This document shows positions 12,237 to 24,225 of a stretch of 64,000 bases of DNA, piece by piece. The notes under the pieces were generated by a model, which saw only the letters and a program-made list of their open reading frames with translations, was not told the DNA's origin and did not search any database. The stretch covers positions 2,294,001-2,358,000 of the forward strand of contig OZ017757.1 in NCBI GenBank assembly GCA_963969365.1, written 5' to 3'. The DNA comes from Asterochloris sp. CNOR1. Lineage: Eukaryota > Chlorophyta > Trebouxiophyceae > Trebouxiales > Trebouxiaceae. Position 1 is the first letter of the stretch. Every line of letters begins with the position of its first letter. A program made the position numbers and the translations under genes.

Positions 12237-15200
12237 ATGTTCAGCGCTGCTGAGTTTGACCAGGCCTACCATTTGTGGTGTGTGCAGCGAGGTGATTCAT
12301 TCAATTTCACATTTGACTGTCAGCCGTGGCCCTGCTTGATGCCAGCACCCCCGGGCTCAGGCTTCTCTGTAATTTCTGTTTGGTATCCTGCCCGGCAGAA
12401 GGAGCACCGGCTGAGCAGTAGCCACAGGACCACCAAAGCCAGCCGCACATCCCGGAGCATCCTCTTGCTTATCCATGGCTTCCCGCCCTCCCTACCATTG
12501 CTTCGCTGCCCTTGCTGACCTTTGTGGGGACACACCCTTTTGGTCTGCTCATGTGTACTTCTTGCGGAAGGATGCTGCTCTGCTGATGGCTCTGGGCATT
12601 GTCTGCCGCCTGCAAACTGCCCCAGCTTGACCTGTGCAGAGACCTCTGGCCAGCTGCAGGTGCTCTGGTTCCCATTGGCTGTGTGACAGGTCGGGGTACT
12701 GTCTTGGCTGCTGCAGTCCAGGCACATCTGCGTGGCTGTTCCCCCTTGCTGCTGGAAGACATGACTCTTGCATGGTGTGCAGGCTGCCCCAGCTCGCTGC
12801 ACGAGACCTGTGCAGGAGTCCAGGTTGGTCTGTACGACCTCTGGCGCTTGGTGGCAGACGCCAGCGCCCAGGCTGCCACCCAAGCCCCGCAGGAGCCGCA
12901 CGATGTATGGGGCGGCATAGCACACGCCCTGCTGGCATGCCCCGCCTGTGACATGTCAGCAGCAGCTCAGGCACGCCCTGCCCTGCACGCTGCACACCAA
13001 GCGGCTGACAGCTTCTCAGTGCCTCTCAGCCACTGCTGCAGCTTCTCTGCTCCTTGGCTGCCGCAGAGCTCTGGCTGGGCTCAAAATGCAGTGCAGCTTC
13101 CAGGCTGCTGTGCTCTGGCTGCATGGTGAGGCCAACGGGCAGTCATCACATTCCAGAGGCTTTTGCAGCAGCATGGATGGTGAGCTGCGCTGGCCTGGTC
13201 TGCCTGCAGGTGGCAGCAGTGTACCAGAACAGGCTGCAGGCCTTCACTGAGGAGCTGGCTGCCGTAGAGCAGCAGCAGCAGCAGTGGCTGGCCGCCCAGC
13301 AGTCCGCAGGTGATGATGCGTTGGCCTAACAGCGGAGCATCGAAGTCTGCCTCTGGTAGTGCGCTTCTGCCACCAGGGCAAACAGCAGCTTTGCTGCGCA
13401 GCCCCCAAGCGTGCTGCAGCAGCACGACCTTAGTGGTTTCTTGCTGTGAGACCCTAGTGCATGGCTACCTCCCACCCGCATGCTCTGCATCCAACCTGCA
13501 CTGTCTGGTGCACCAGCTGGAGTTTGACCTATACCTGTCCACTCAACAGGTGATGCCTGTGCACACCATCATGGTCCTTACTGATTCTGGGCTGCCCCCT
13601 GCAGCAGCCGGCTTTGGAGCCGCCTGGCAGTCCCTGCCGGTGAGCGTGGCCATGCAGCACCTGCTGCCCCATGCACTGAGCATGGGCATGCACGCAGCTG
13701 GACCCTACGCCCAAGCCCTTCAGTACTACGCCCATCAGCAGCAGGCTCAGCAGCAGCAGGCTGCTGAGCAGGACCGGGGGAAGGGGGAGGGGCCAGACCA
13801 GGATCCGGCAGTGTCAGGCCAAGCCCAGCCGGCCCAGGCTGCGCTGCTGGAGGCTGCCCACTCAGCACAGGGCCCGGGGGGTGGGTCCATGCAGGAGCCC
13901 TTGGCTTCGCAGGACACTGCAGCTGCGCGGGGGGGACAGGGGGCGCTCGACCTTCTGGCAGAGCTGGCGGGGAGGGAGATGGCTGAGATGCAGCAGGAGA
14001 GCGGGGGGCCACGGGTGGGCTCTCCCAACTCTTGAGACCCCTCTTCACTGCCACTGTTGTGCATGATCACGCAAACTGGCCAGATGCTTCTTGTGGGAGT
14101 CAGCAGGGTGCGGTGGCACGGCTGGGCAGCCAGTGCTGTCTGCAAAGAATGAGGGTCTGCTGTGCAAGGGAAGATGGCTGCAATGCAGCATGGGCACCTG
14201 AGGCGACACATTGGGCAAGCTGTTGCAGTGGCATGCCTGAGTGTGGATCTGGGCAACCCAATAAGATTGCTTGTGCGGGCTGTGGAGACTGTGGCATATG
14301 AGCTGAACACGCATGCACCGCAAGCATGCTTGCCATTGAGACCACCACAAAGTGGACGCTGCTGCCTTGCAGCGCTGAGCAGGGGCGCTGGGGGATGCTG
14401 ATTCCTTGGGGCGAGTAATCCAGACACTGTAGACTTCTGGACGGCTGCCCTGTTGTGTGGCAGGAGAGCCTGCTGCCATTGTCACTGAAGCGTCTCATCA
14501 TGTGCCGGGATCTGGGGTTTGGGTGTAGAGGGGATTCCTGTCTTGCAGGTGCCGCGCAAGGGGCGGGGCAAGCGTAAGCGGGCGCAGTCTGCTGCCGACC
14601 ACCTGCCAAATGGCTTAAGCTGGCCCCACGTGAGTTTGCTGCAGAAGAATACACCTCCAGATCAAGTTAAAGCTGTGCAGCTGGCCCCAAACCTGCAGTG
14701 GCCGGCCTGCTGCCAGGTCTGCTTGTGTCAACGTTGTCCCAAGCCTGTTGCTGCCAAGCCTGCGGCCAGAGCCCACAATCGATTGCCACAGGATAGCCAC
14801 AAAGATCACACTGTGCACTTGCCGCCATCCATGGGTCACAGACGGCGGCAACACATAAAAAGGCTGTCAGAGCAGCAAGTTTCTGTATACAGAGTGACTT
14901 TGGTCCACCTTGAGACACAATGTTTGCAGCTCCATGTGCAGAGGCTCCCCTGTCAGTCAGCTGCCCTTGCGTGATGTGTGAAGCCTACTGCTTAGCAAGA
15001 GTAGCCAACATCAATGAGCCTGCTTGCAGGATGCTTCTCAGCTGTCGGGGCCCTCCCGGAGCCCTAGCCCATACGCAGGTCACCCGGTACGTTGTACAGG
15101 CACTAAGCCAGGCTGTACAGGGCTGCCCGCGGCTCTGCACGCAACAGCATTGCTGCTGCCGCGTTCTGGTGCCTCCCCCCGAGTGGAAGCAGGATGTTCT

Positions 15201-18200
15201 GCAGAGCCTGTAGAGCGCTCAGGACCTCTCAGGGCTGGCAAACTCCTTGTCACACATTTGCTGCTGCACACCATTGCTGGCATGCGACATGTTGCTGCTG
15301 CCCCTTCACGGCCTGCTGCTGTGTGCAGCAGCAGGGCACCAATCCTGCACAGTGCCAGGCAGCTGAGGTGACAGTGGGCACTGGCTGACCTGCAGGCGCA
15401 GGCAGCCGTCTCTCAGAGCCGGCCGCAGAGCCCCGCAGGCACACCAGAGGTCTCAGCTCAGGGCAAGAAGGGGAGGGGCAGGGGGCGGGGGCGAAGCCGA
15501 GGCAGAGGGCGCAGCTCCCGGGGCAGAGGTGCGGCCTGCACGTCTCTTTTACTGCGCGCGTTGTGCTTGCAACTGGACACCATGTTGCGCGGATCGGCTC
15601 GTCCCCTGGCTGAGGTGCGGCGCTTATGTGTTCAACATACAGCCAATTGCTTCAAAGATGCTGCTCTGCCGGCGCCTGTTCCGCGGTCTGTCAAGGGGTC
15701 ACATGTGTCCCTACATGCTGTAGGCCGCCATAAGGGACGGTGGGGTGCCCAGTCCCCCACTCGGGAGGACAGCCATGATGAGCTGAGCACCAGCGCAGCC
15801 CACAAGGGGAGCCCTTCAGCTGACAGTCGCGTTAGCCGTGAGCCGCAGCCTTCTGCTACCAGCCATCAGGTGCGCCTGCCTGTTCTTGCACGCTGCAGTA
15901 TGACTGTGTCGTCATGGCCCTACAGCTTTGCGCCGTTAGTCACTAGGTATGGCCCAGCTGCCTGCCTGTGCATGCTGCATTACAGTGCGCCAGGCAGGGG
16001 GGTCAACTCCAGGTTGGCTCTGGGCAGGAGAGTGACATTGAGCGTGAGCTGCAGCCAGTGCAGCCCTCTTTGTTGTTGGCCGTCTGACTTGCCTACCCAT
16101 TGCCCGCTGGGGTGTGGAATGCGTGCTGCCGCCTGCAGGCTGACTTGGTCGTCGCCGTACTCAGGAAGCACTGGGCGTGGCCCAAGGCCTTGCATCACTG
16201 TACATCAGGTCAAAAGCAGCCCAGTCTGTCCGCACCTAAGGCCCTGCATGCGTGTACTCAAGCAGCTGCCTGCTGGCTGATGGCTGCTGCCAGCAGCCCT
16301 CTCCCCTGACAGGCAACCTCCTCCATGAGTGACTCCCTGTCCTGGCGCAGGCTGATTCAGCAACTCAGTCCTTCTCCGTCATTGGCCGCCGCCAGCAGCC
16401 CTTCCCCCTGACAGGCAAGGACTTCCTGGGAGTGCAGCACCTGCGACCACGGGACGACCTGATCGATGAATCCTCTCCCAGGTCGCCAGACCAGGCAGCT
16501 GCAGCAGTGGCCTCCACGCCCCAGGAGTGGCGCCAGCGAGGGCTCAGCCTGCTGCCCAGAGTGAGCGCGCAATGAAGTTGTCAGGACTGTGGTCTGGGGA
16601 CTGCATTTCAAAAACAGGTTTGGGGGTGACTTTTCAAGCTCAGGTGTGCCAGCAGCTGCCAATCCCAAGAGTGGCAGCAGCAAGAGTAAGCCAGCCTGCC
16701 GTCCAGGGTTATGATGGTCTGAGTACGTCATGATTTGGTGTCCGAGAGCAAGATTGGGGGTGCAGATAGTGCTTTGGGTAATGTCTGCACCAGACCAAGG
16801 ATGTGTTGGGTGTGGTGGGAGTGCAGCAACAGCCTGGTGGGTGAGCTCGACAAGTTTGCGCCTGTCAGGCACAGGCCTGGGACCCTTCTGCTTGTGATGG
16901 TCAGAGCACTTGCTGAGCGCTTGTGACCTGCTGATTCCTGCCATTAGTGGGTGCACGGCCACTGCTTCAGCAGAAGGAGCTGTACAGCATGCGCTGTGCA
17001 GCAGCTGTCATGTCTTGTGCAGCTCTGCTGCAGCGTACAGCGCATTGTTGCTGCCCTTCCAAGTAAGTGTTCAGGGTGCACACGGATGTGCAACGCAGAG
17101 TTCATTGGCAAGGACTGCTGGGCGGCGCTCTGTGGCTTTGTGCCCTGGGATGTCATCGCCTGGTGGCTGCAGAGTTGCTGTCACGAACACCCCTTCCCCC
17201 GCAACCTGAGGGTCGTCAGAGCATACTTGCAGCAGCTGCAGGCCAAGCTCCACTCCTACAGCCACTGGTCACGGGGTTTGTGGAACAGACCCCTGCCACC
17301 ACCTGATTCTTGCAGCTCAGGGTTTTAGAGGTTGAGGCCCATTGCGTCCAGCTGCTGCTGTACAGCAAATTTTTCGTTTCTTACAAGCTGCGCCTGTCCT
17401 GGCTGCAGGCCGAAGTCCACTCCTCAGACCTGCTGCTGTGGCTAAAGGCGGCTGCTGAGGCCCCCTTGAGGGCGGCTGAGGCTCTGTTTGCTGAGGCCCA
17501 GCCTGTGCCACGGGCTGCTGTGGCAAGCCTGAAGGCGCTGCAGAACCCTGCAGCCCTGCCGGCGCGTGGGGGCTGGGCCTATCTGCCCACTGCCCGCGCC
17601 AGCTGGAGCACCTCAGCCACAGCGGTGGCGCGCAGGGCAAAGCTGCAGGGCAGGGGGGCAGGCACTGCGCCCGGAGGAACCAGGCAAACCCTCCCTAGCA
17701 GCCCCCAGCTGAGCGCGTCCAGGGGGCAGAATTCAGCAGTGGCAGGCACGGATGTGGTGCAGGACAATGGCCCAGGTGCGTAGTAAGACGGGGAGGTCTG
17801 CTGGCAACTTGCTGCTCCAGCCTGCTTGAAATGCCCCCAGATAGCAGCAGGACCAGGAAGGGGGCCTGCAGGGCAGCGCAGGGCAGAGGTGTGGCATCTG
17901 AACGGCAAAGGTGTGCAGGCGAGGCGGGGAGTTTGACTAAGGGCACTTTGTCACCCAATATGTTAGGACGGGCCCCATTTGCTGTGTTGGGCAGAGCATC
18001 ACCTACACTGCCACTTCACTGCAAGAAAATGCCATTAGCGCCGCTAGATGCCTACAAAGAGCTCAGCAGGCTGGCAGACCTTGCAGCGGGCTGGGTGCCG
18101 GTCTGCCCCCAAGGTACCCCATACCAGATGCCCACTGCCTGCATGCTGCTGCCAGACATGACCTGCAGGCTGTGTACAATGATGTCCAAGCATGACAGCC

Positions 18201-21200
18201 CGTCCTCTGGGCTGCAGGTGCGCCCACCCCCCTGCAGGATGCAGCTGACAGTACAGCAGGCCCCTGGACTTCCCACCACGTGGCTGCGAGCCCTGCAGAT
18301 GCTGAGATGCATGGTGGCGCAGCCGTGGACAGTTTGTCCCATGCTCAGGCACCCACAAAGCAGCAGCAGAGGGCTGGGCCCCCACCTGTCAGGTGTGGAC
18401 TGTCATGCGTGCTGGTGCCAAATTGCCCCAGCATGGCCACTGAGCTGGGGCAGCAGGCACAAGCCCAGCGCCGTGGCACTGCTGGACAACTGTCAACTTT
18501 TCCACCGCTGAGTTGGGATAAGTTACGCCACTGTGTGCGTCACCTTATACAAGCTCAAGACAGGAGATGCTGATCGGGCCTCCTGCTCTGCACAGTGACA
18601 GTGCTTGTGTCCTGCCAAATTAATGCCTGAGTCCTTGGGGCCCATGCTGTTGCTGCATCTACACCTACTGCGGGTGGCCCTGGTGCCAGAAGGGGCAACC
18701 ACAACAAGCTTAACACATTGCAACATGTGGCCTTCCTGGTTTCACTGCTTGGCTGCATGCAAGTATGTTCTGGACCTCAAGGGGGGCCTTCGTGTCCCAG
18801 GTGCCAGTCAGGCTGCTGGACGGCATCACAGCGTCTGCACTGCATTCGCGAGTACCACGAAGGTGCGGACGTGATATTGTGTTGTGCAGGCATCCAGCCA
18901 AGTTGCTGGATGGCATCTGGAGTGCCCGACCGCACCACCCAGCTGCAGCACGCGGCACTCAGTCCGGGCTCAACCAGTGGAGTGGGCAGCCGAGTAGCAC
19001 CTACGTTGGCCCGCACTCCCCTCCGCCTCTCAACAAGCAGCCCCCCGTGCACACCCCCATCTCACAGCTCTCACAGGGCCTGGCCCAGCAAGGGCTTGGC
19101 AACACTGGTGCGGGCCCCCTCCAGCCATCTTCTCATAGCCAGCACTGGTCTGCCCCCTCGCCTGCCCTCCTGGCAGGGCGGCAGTGGCAGCGGCAGGGCC
19201 AGCCAGGCCCAGCCTTGGGTGGCACCCAAACCCCTGCGGATGCAGTGGCAGCGCTGGGTTCAGGCTCTGCTGAGCGGCCATCGATGGACGCTGCGCGAGA
19301 GGGGCGCCCGCAGCACCCAAGCGTGGTGCTGCTGCGCCCGGCGCCCTGCTTGGACCCTGTGCAGCAGCGGCGGAGCATGGGCGCCTGGGGCCAGATGCGC
19401 CGTCTGGTGCAGCGTCGTGGGGCGGCGCGCCTGGTTCTGGAGGACTTTGAACCCTCGCAGGTCAGCCGGTTGAAGTCTGGCAGCATGCTGCGAGGCAGGC
19501 TCAGAATTTGCAGGGCATGCTCTGGTACTGAACTGGTCTTGGTGATTGGTCATGCCTGGCTGCCCCCTTACAGTTGGCGAACATGAAGACTGATGGGCAG
19601 CTGTTGTGTCAGACTCTATACTTTGGCTCTTTGTGGTTGGCCTGATGTGGTGCATCATGATGGCACCGCGCCAGCTCAGTGTGTGATGTGTGTGGCGCTG
19701 CCCGCCCCTGCTTGACTGAGCACAATGCACATCTGGGTCTGTGTCGTAGGATCTGCCCCCTATCTTGCACAAGAAATTACCTGGTGCAGGGCTCTCTGCT
19801 GCACAGCCTGGCTCACAAACGCCGCAGTGCCCTTGTCATTGCTGCAATCCCAGTCCAGCTGCACAGCCGTCCATGCTGTGCAGGTCACACAGGCAGCCCC
19901 ACCAGGACGCATCAGGCGCAGCTCCCGAGCTCGTGCCCTGGGAGCACAGCATAACTGGCGGCGGCGCCTCGAGGGATACGACTCGTGAGTCACAAGACCT
20001 GTGCACAGCGTGTTGCTGCAGCACAATGCATCACGCCGACCTGCAGCCCTGTTCTGGCCAATCTTTGCTACCAACATGTTGCAAGTGCTGACTTTCAGGT
20101 CGATTGGTCCTCGCAGGGTGCCCAATTGCTGGGCATTGTGGCTTGTGAGCCCTGCTGCACAATCTGCTGGTGAGCTGCAGTGCAGACAGGGCGACAGAGC
20201 TCTGTCTGCAGAGCAGCGCGCTACCGTGGCACTGCAATGCAAAGGATCTCCATATGGGACACCGATTTGCCGCTGTAGTTGCACAGCTCTGCAGGCGCCC
20301 CGGACAGACAGTCTAAGAGTCGGGCTTGCTCTGTTTGACCTCTTGTTCACACACCTCGACTGGCAACCTGCAAACAACTGGAACGTGCTGCACCGCAGGG
20401 GTCACCTTTTGCACGGCTCTCATCTGCATGGGCACAATCATGCCGTAGTCCTGCGCATGCTATGCTGCCATACCCAAAGATCATGAGCTGCTGCGCTGGC
20501 AAACCTCTTGACGGCCCACCTGTCACCCCGCAGGGAGGGCGATCACGTCGAGGTCCCGCGAGTGGCCTCCCGCTACCAGGCAGAGCTTCCCAAGCTGCTG
20601 AACCGTGGACCTGGGGGCATAGACGCCTCTGAGCAGAAGTGGAGCTACCCACCCATGGCGCCAGCAGGTCCGTCAGGGCACCTCACATGGGAAGCAGTGG
20701 GCCTCCATGCCGACGTGTCTGCAGCATGCTCCTGTGGGCTTGCTTGAGGCCACGGCACAATTTGATGCTTCTGGGCCAGAAAGCAGAGCCCAATCATGGG
20801 CCAGCAGGGGTGTTGCTGCAGCTCCTGCAAAGCATGGGGTGCCAGCAAATGTCATGCCAGTCCGTTCTTCTGCAACCCCTGTGGGCTTGCTGGGGGCCGC
20901 ATTGGCATATGGGATCCTCTCTGAGCAGCAGCAGACGCACTCACCTGTGGCACCAGCAGGAGTCAGGCACTGTCATCCTGATGAAGTCTGCAGCATGCCT
21001 CGCTGGGCTTGCTTGTGGCCACACTTGCCTGGCGCAACAAGGTTGCTGTCCATACAGTTTGCATGTCATATCTCCAGGTAGATGGTGCAGTCCTGCGTGG
21101 GGCGCTCTCTGAAGGTGTGTGGCAGCTTCGAGTGGCATTGCATCAACTCCCTTGCTGTTGCCTGCACTTGACAAATTGGGTTTGCCTGACCTGCAGTGTG

Positions 21201-24099
21201 CCGCCCAGGTACAGACACACTCTGATCGCCGACTCAGATTGCCAGCAGGAACTGATAGCACAGACCATGGCTTGCATGCAAGGTGCAAGGCTGCCATGCA
21301 CTGCTCCTGCAGTGGGCAAATGGTGTACACTGCCTACCATGAGACATTCATGTCAGCTGGCACGCAGTGCTGTCAGGAGCCCCTTGCAGCAAACAGACCG
21401 GCTCCACTGCAAGCTGTGTGCCCTGCAGGCTGCAGCGGGCCTCCAGACCAGCCAGCACACATTCCCCATCCCGCTCGCCCTGAGAGGGTGGCAGCGCTGC
21501 CCATTGAGGACAGGTGAGCTGCGCCCTTCTCGGGCTGCTTTGGGTCTCCTGCGACCTGCTGCCCAGGGATGTGTCAAAGCCTGAGAGACGACCACTACTG
21601 CAACTAAAGTGGGGTGAGCTGAGTCCTTCTGAGGCTGCTTTGGGTGACTTGCGGCCTGCTGCCAGGTTTGCTGGGACGCCAGCTGTGCTGCGCATTGAGG
21701 AACATGTGAAGTGCTGCCTCTGGTGGCTGCATTGGATGGCCTGCAGCTCAGATTGTGGTGCCGCTCATCCACCATCTGCAGATGCTGTCATGGCACCTGT
21801 TGCACATTGCAAGGCCTCTTTTGGGATGCCGCTTTTGAGTAGAGTAGCAGCCTTTATACTGCCCTGGCTACTCTTGGTCTGAGAGCTTCTGCCCAAGTGT
21901 TTGGTTTTGTTTGTCATAGCATCCTGCTTGCTGCCTACTGGCCTGGTAAGACTACGCGACCCTGCTGAAGCTGCTCTCTCTGCAGGCGGCCCTGAGGCGG
22001 GGCTTGCCACCTCTGACATTGAAGGGGCTTTTCACAGATGCATCCCTGCCGCAGGTTGGCCTGGCAGGCGCAGGGCCACATAGCCCTGCTGAGTGTGCTG
22101 CCTCTAGACCGCGCGCAGGCTCTGGGGGCGCTGACCATGGGACCTGCAGTGGCCGCAGGTCAGTGAACAGTCAAGCGTCCTGTGCTGCTGGCATGCCAGA
22201 TGACTGCTGTCACATGGGCTTGACCACTCCATTGCAGCGATGTGGTGCAAGCCACAACATAGCAAAAAGTTACTCTGGCTGCTGACCTGCCAGATGACAG
22301 CCGCACTCTGCAGGTAGCAAGACCATGTCAGCGTGAACTATCTGCGGCAAGTTTGACTGAGACAATCTTTGTCATGAGCAGCAGTGCAGTGTACCTGGGT
22401 GTCGGGAAGCAGGGATGTGTAGGTCATGCCTCTGCAACACCTAGAAGCTGTTTGTGGTCCCTTGCCCAAGGGACAGCAGGCATGTGAGTGCAGGATGAGC
22501 TCCAGAGAGAAAGTGTCCAGTGACCTGGCTGCCCATGGCTATCGCTCAGGCGTGTGCCCGCCCAAATGCTGCCAGAATCAAGCAGGCGTCACCATCCCTT
22601 GTTGCAGGGTGGAGTGAGGAGGAGGCGGCAGCATTTGAGGCCGGCCTGGATGCCCATGGCCGCCGCTTCGACCTGGTACACGCGCACATGCTGCCGCACC
22701 GCAGCGAGCGTGAGCTGGTCTCCTTCTTCTACGACGTGTGGAAGACACGGAGCACGCCCCGTGCACGGGCCTGGCATGCGCGCAAGAAGGAGGTGCGGAC
22801 ATTTGTGAGTGGGCAAGGCAGGGCAGGACAGGTCTTCTCAGTAGCTTTTGGGACAGCTTGAGACTCGGTGAGACTGCCACCCGCGGCAGGTCTCAAGCCT
22901 GGCACTTGTGCAACAAGGAGAAGTGCTGCTTGGTCCATCCAGGCTTTCGTCTAGGGATGGCTTGAGGCACATGTTCTGCCTTGTCGAGGACGCCTGTCCA
23001 TGCCTGGCAGTTTGACTCATGCTATAGCTCATGCAGCCCTGATGCTGACCAGTTGAATGCCTGCAGCGCAAGTCCCTGCGACACCACACCGTCCACCATG
23101 AGGCCCAAGCCCGCGTAGCTGCTCTGCATCGTGTAGAGGAGAGGCGCCTGGAGGCTCTGCGCGAAGGCAACCGCCGTCGGGCACTGCGGGAGGCGCTCCT
23201 GTGGCTGACTCATGCTGCGCAGCAGCCCCACGACGCCAATGTCAACAGGTCTGCTTGCATTGCAGCCAGCTTATGATTGGGAACTTCTCAACAGAAGGGC
23301 AATGCCGAGGGTGTGCGCAGCGCCAGCTTGCCTGAGGGCAGTGTGACCCTAGTGTGGCCCTGCTGCCAGCCTATTATTTGTTGATGTATTGTTCATAGGA
23401 GTTTCAGCAGGTTTGAGATGTCGCAGGGCACTATAGGAGGCCCTAGCTGTGGCTGACTCACGCTGCTTGACCCAACATGCCAAAGTCTACAGTATCAGTT
23501 GATCCTGTACAACCCAAAGCGCAGACAGCAGCGCTGTCAGGACTCTAGCCTAAAGGCGCCAGCCAGGGGGTCGTTGTGAGGGCTGTATAGTTGCCACAAT
23601 GCGGGGAGATGCTCAAAATGCAGCACAGTCTTTTGCTGCTTGGCATGCTGAGGGCGCAACAGTGCACAGGGGGTGCTGCTGCACGCCGCTTGTCCTTGAG
23701 TGGTTTGGTGGTCTGTACACGTCCACAGGTGGCCACAGCATGACCTCCCTCTGGCTACAGCTTGATTCTCAGGGTGCGCATGCTTGGGGCATTCAGGCCC
23801 TTGCAGAGCTGTTCTATAGACTGTGACTTGAGTGATAACTTCGCTGTGGTTGCAGGCTGAAGCTGAGGGAGCGCATGCTGAGCGGGATGCAGGCCCTTGC
23901 TGGGCACCAGACCCAAACCGAAGCACAGCAGCGCTGGGGCGCCTGTGCACCCTGTCACCGAGAGCAGGTGGCTCAGCTGGTGGCGGCCGAGAGTGCTGGC
24001 GACTGCCTGGGCCACCTGCCCCCCATTCAGAGAATACCCTATCATGCCTGCACCGTCGCGTGTCCAGATTTGCATGTGATCTCCTTCCTTCCCCGCTAG
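12237..24099 (+). CDS. ARID-ELM2-SANT chromatin protein (plant ARID1-like)
   Basis: Exons joining in phase: 12237-12291, 12428-12552, 12824-12970, 13210-13309, 13605-14014, 14549-14629, 15030-15086, 15396-15528, 15724-15869, 16351-16560, about 17041-17267, 17321-17775, 18218-18392, 18890-19460, 19884-19984, 20534-20667, 21429-21513, 22055-22158, 22608-22804, 23067-23248 and 23856-24099; about 1,312 residues. An ARID DNA-binding domain spans residues about 42-128 (YHCFAALADLCGDTPFW, then VGLYDLWRLVADA, then VAAVYQNRLQAF). The middle is low complexity, with Lys/Arg-rich (KGRGKRKRAQ) and Gly/Arg-rich (KGRGRGRGRSRGRGRSSRGR) stretches and an unassigned Cys/Trp-rich segment (KDCWAALCGFVPWDVIAWW). 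An ELM2-type motif, VASRYQAELPKLL, lies near residue 1005 and a SANT domain at about 1106-1152 (WSEEEAAAFEAGLDAHG ... ELVSFFYDVWKTR). Plant ARID1/2 proteins share this ARID-ELM2-SANT order, so recruitment of histone deacetylase-type complexes is the likely role (inference). The donor after 12970 appears to be GC. Confidence 0.72.
18801..18850 (+). repeat. degraded copy of the 18890 exon start
   Basis: CAGGCTGCTGGACGGCATC at 18808 matches CAAGTTGCTGGATGGCATC at 18899. RLLDGI in the copy corresponds to KLLDGI in the exon, about 90 bp upstream and preceded by a CCCAG acceptor-like end. Only the downstream copy fits the reading phase, so it is taken as the exon. Confidence 0.65.
20700..21010 (+). 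repeat. tandem-like repeats including a copy of the ELM2 exon 3' edge
   Basis: Positions 20916-20968 resemble 20625-20680, the end of the ELM2 exon with its GTCC donor: TCTGAGCAG, then AC.CACC.ATGG or AC.CACCTGTGG, then CACCAGCAGG or CGCCAGCAGG. Nearby GTGGGCTTGCTTG / GTGGGCTTGCTGG / CTGGGCTTGCTTG units recur at about 20735, 20881 and 21004. All lie in one intron. Confidence 0.55.
21513..21668 (+). repeat. two tandem copies across the donor of the 21429-21513 exon
   Basis: GGTGAGCTGCGCCCTTCTCG at 21513 and GGTGAGCTGAGTCCTTCTGA at 21615 begin two copies of about 57 bp. Both continue GGCTGCTTTGGGT and end near CCTGCTGCC. The first begins at the true splice donor, so the second carries a duplicate donor about 100 bp downstream. 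Confidence 0.75.
23750..23815 (+). repeat. degraded copy of the last ARID-gene exon start
   Basis: Positions 23755-23812 align with 23852-23907, the acceptor plus final exon start. Both contain GCGCATGCT followed by CAGGCCCTTGC. The copy reads LRVRMLG where the exon reads LRERMLS, and it is also preceded by a CAG acceptor. Confidence 0.75.
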
Positions 24100-24225
24100 T
24101 TGTAGACCTCTTCGCTGTCACACTGCCAGGGTGCAGATGCACCAGAGACAATTGTCCACGTGATTTCATATGCTTGAAGGAGAGAGAGACCAACATTCAT
24201 TTGTGAGTCGCAATGCAAGTCTCTC

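Noticed and set aside
13747-14427. A 226-residue minus-strand open frame, Pro/Ser/Cys-rich
   Set aside because: It is antisense to the Gln/Ala-rich ARID-gene exon 13605-14014, whose splice sites and phase fit. GC-rich antisense frames are commonly open.
17063-17074. A perfect 12 bp GTAAGTGTTCAG that could be a micro-intron in the ARID gene
   Set aside because: Twelve bases is far below any known spliceosomal intron, and the frame stays open through it.
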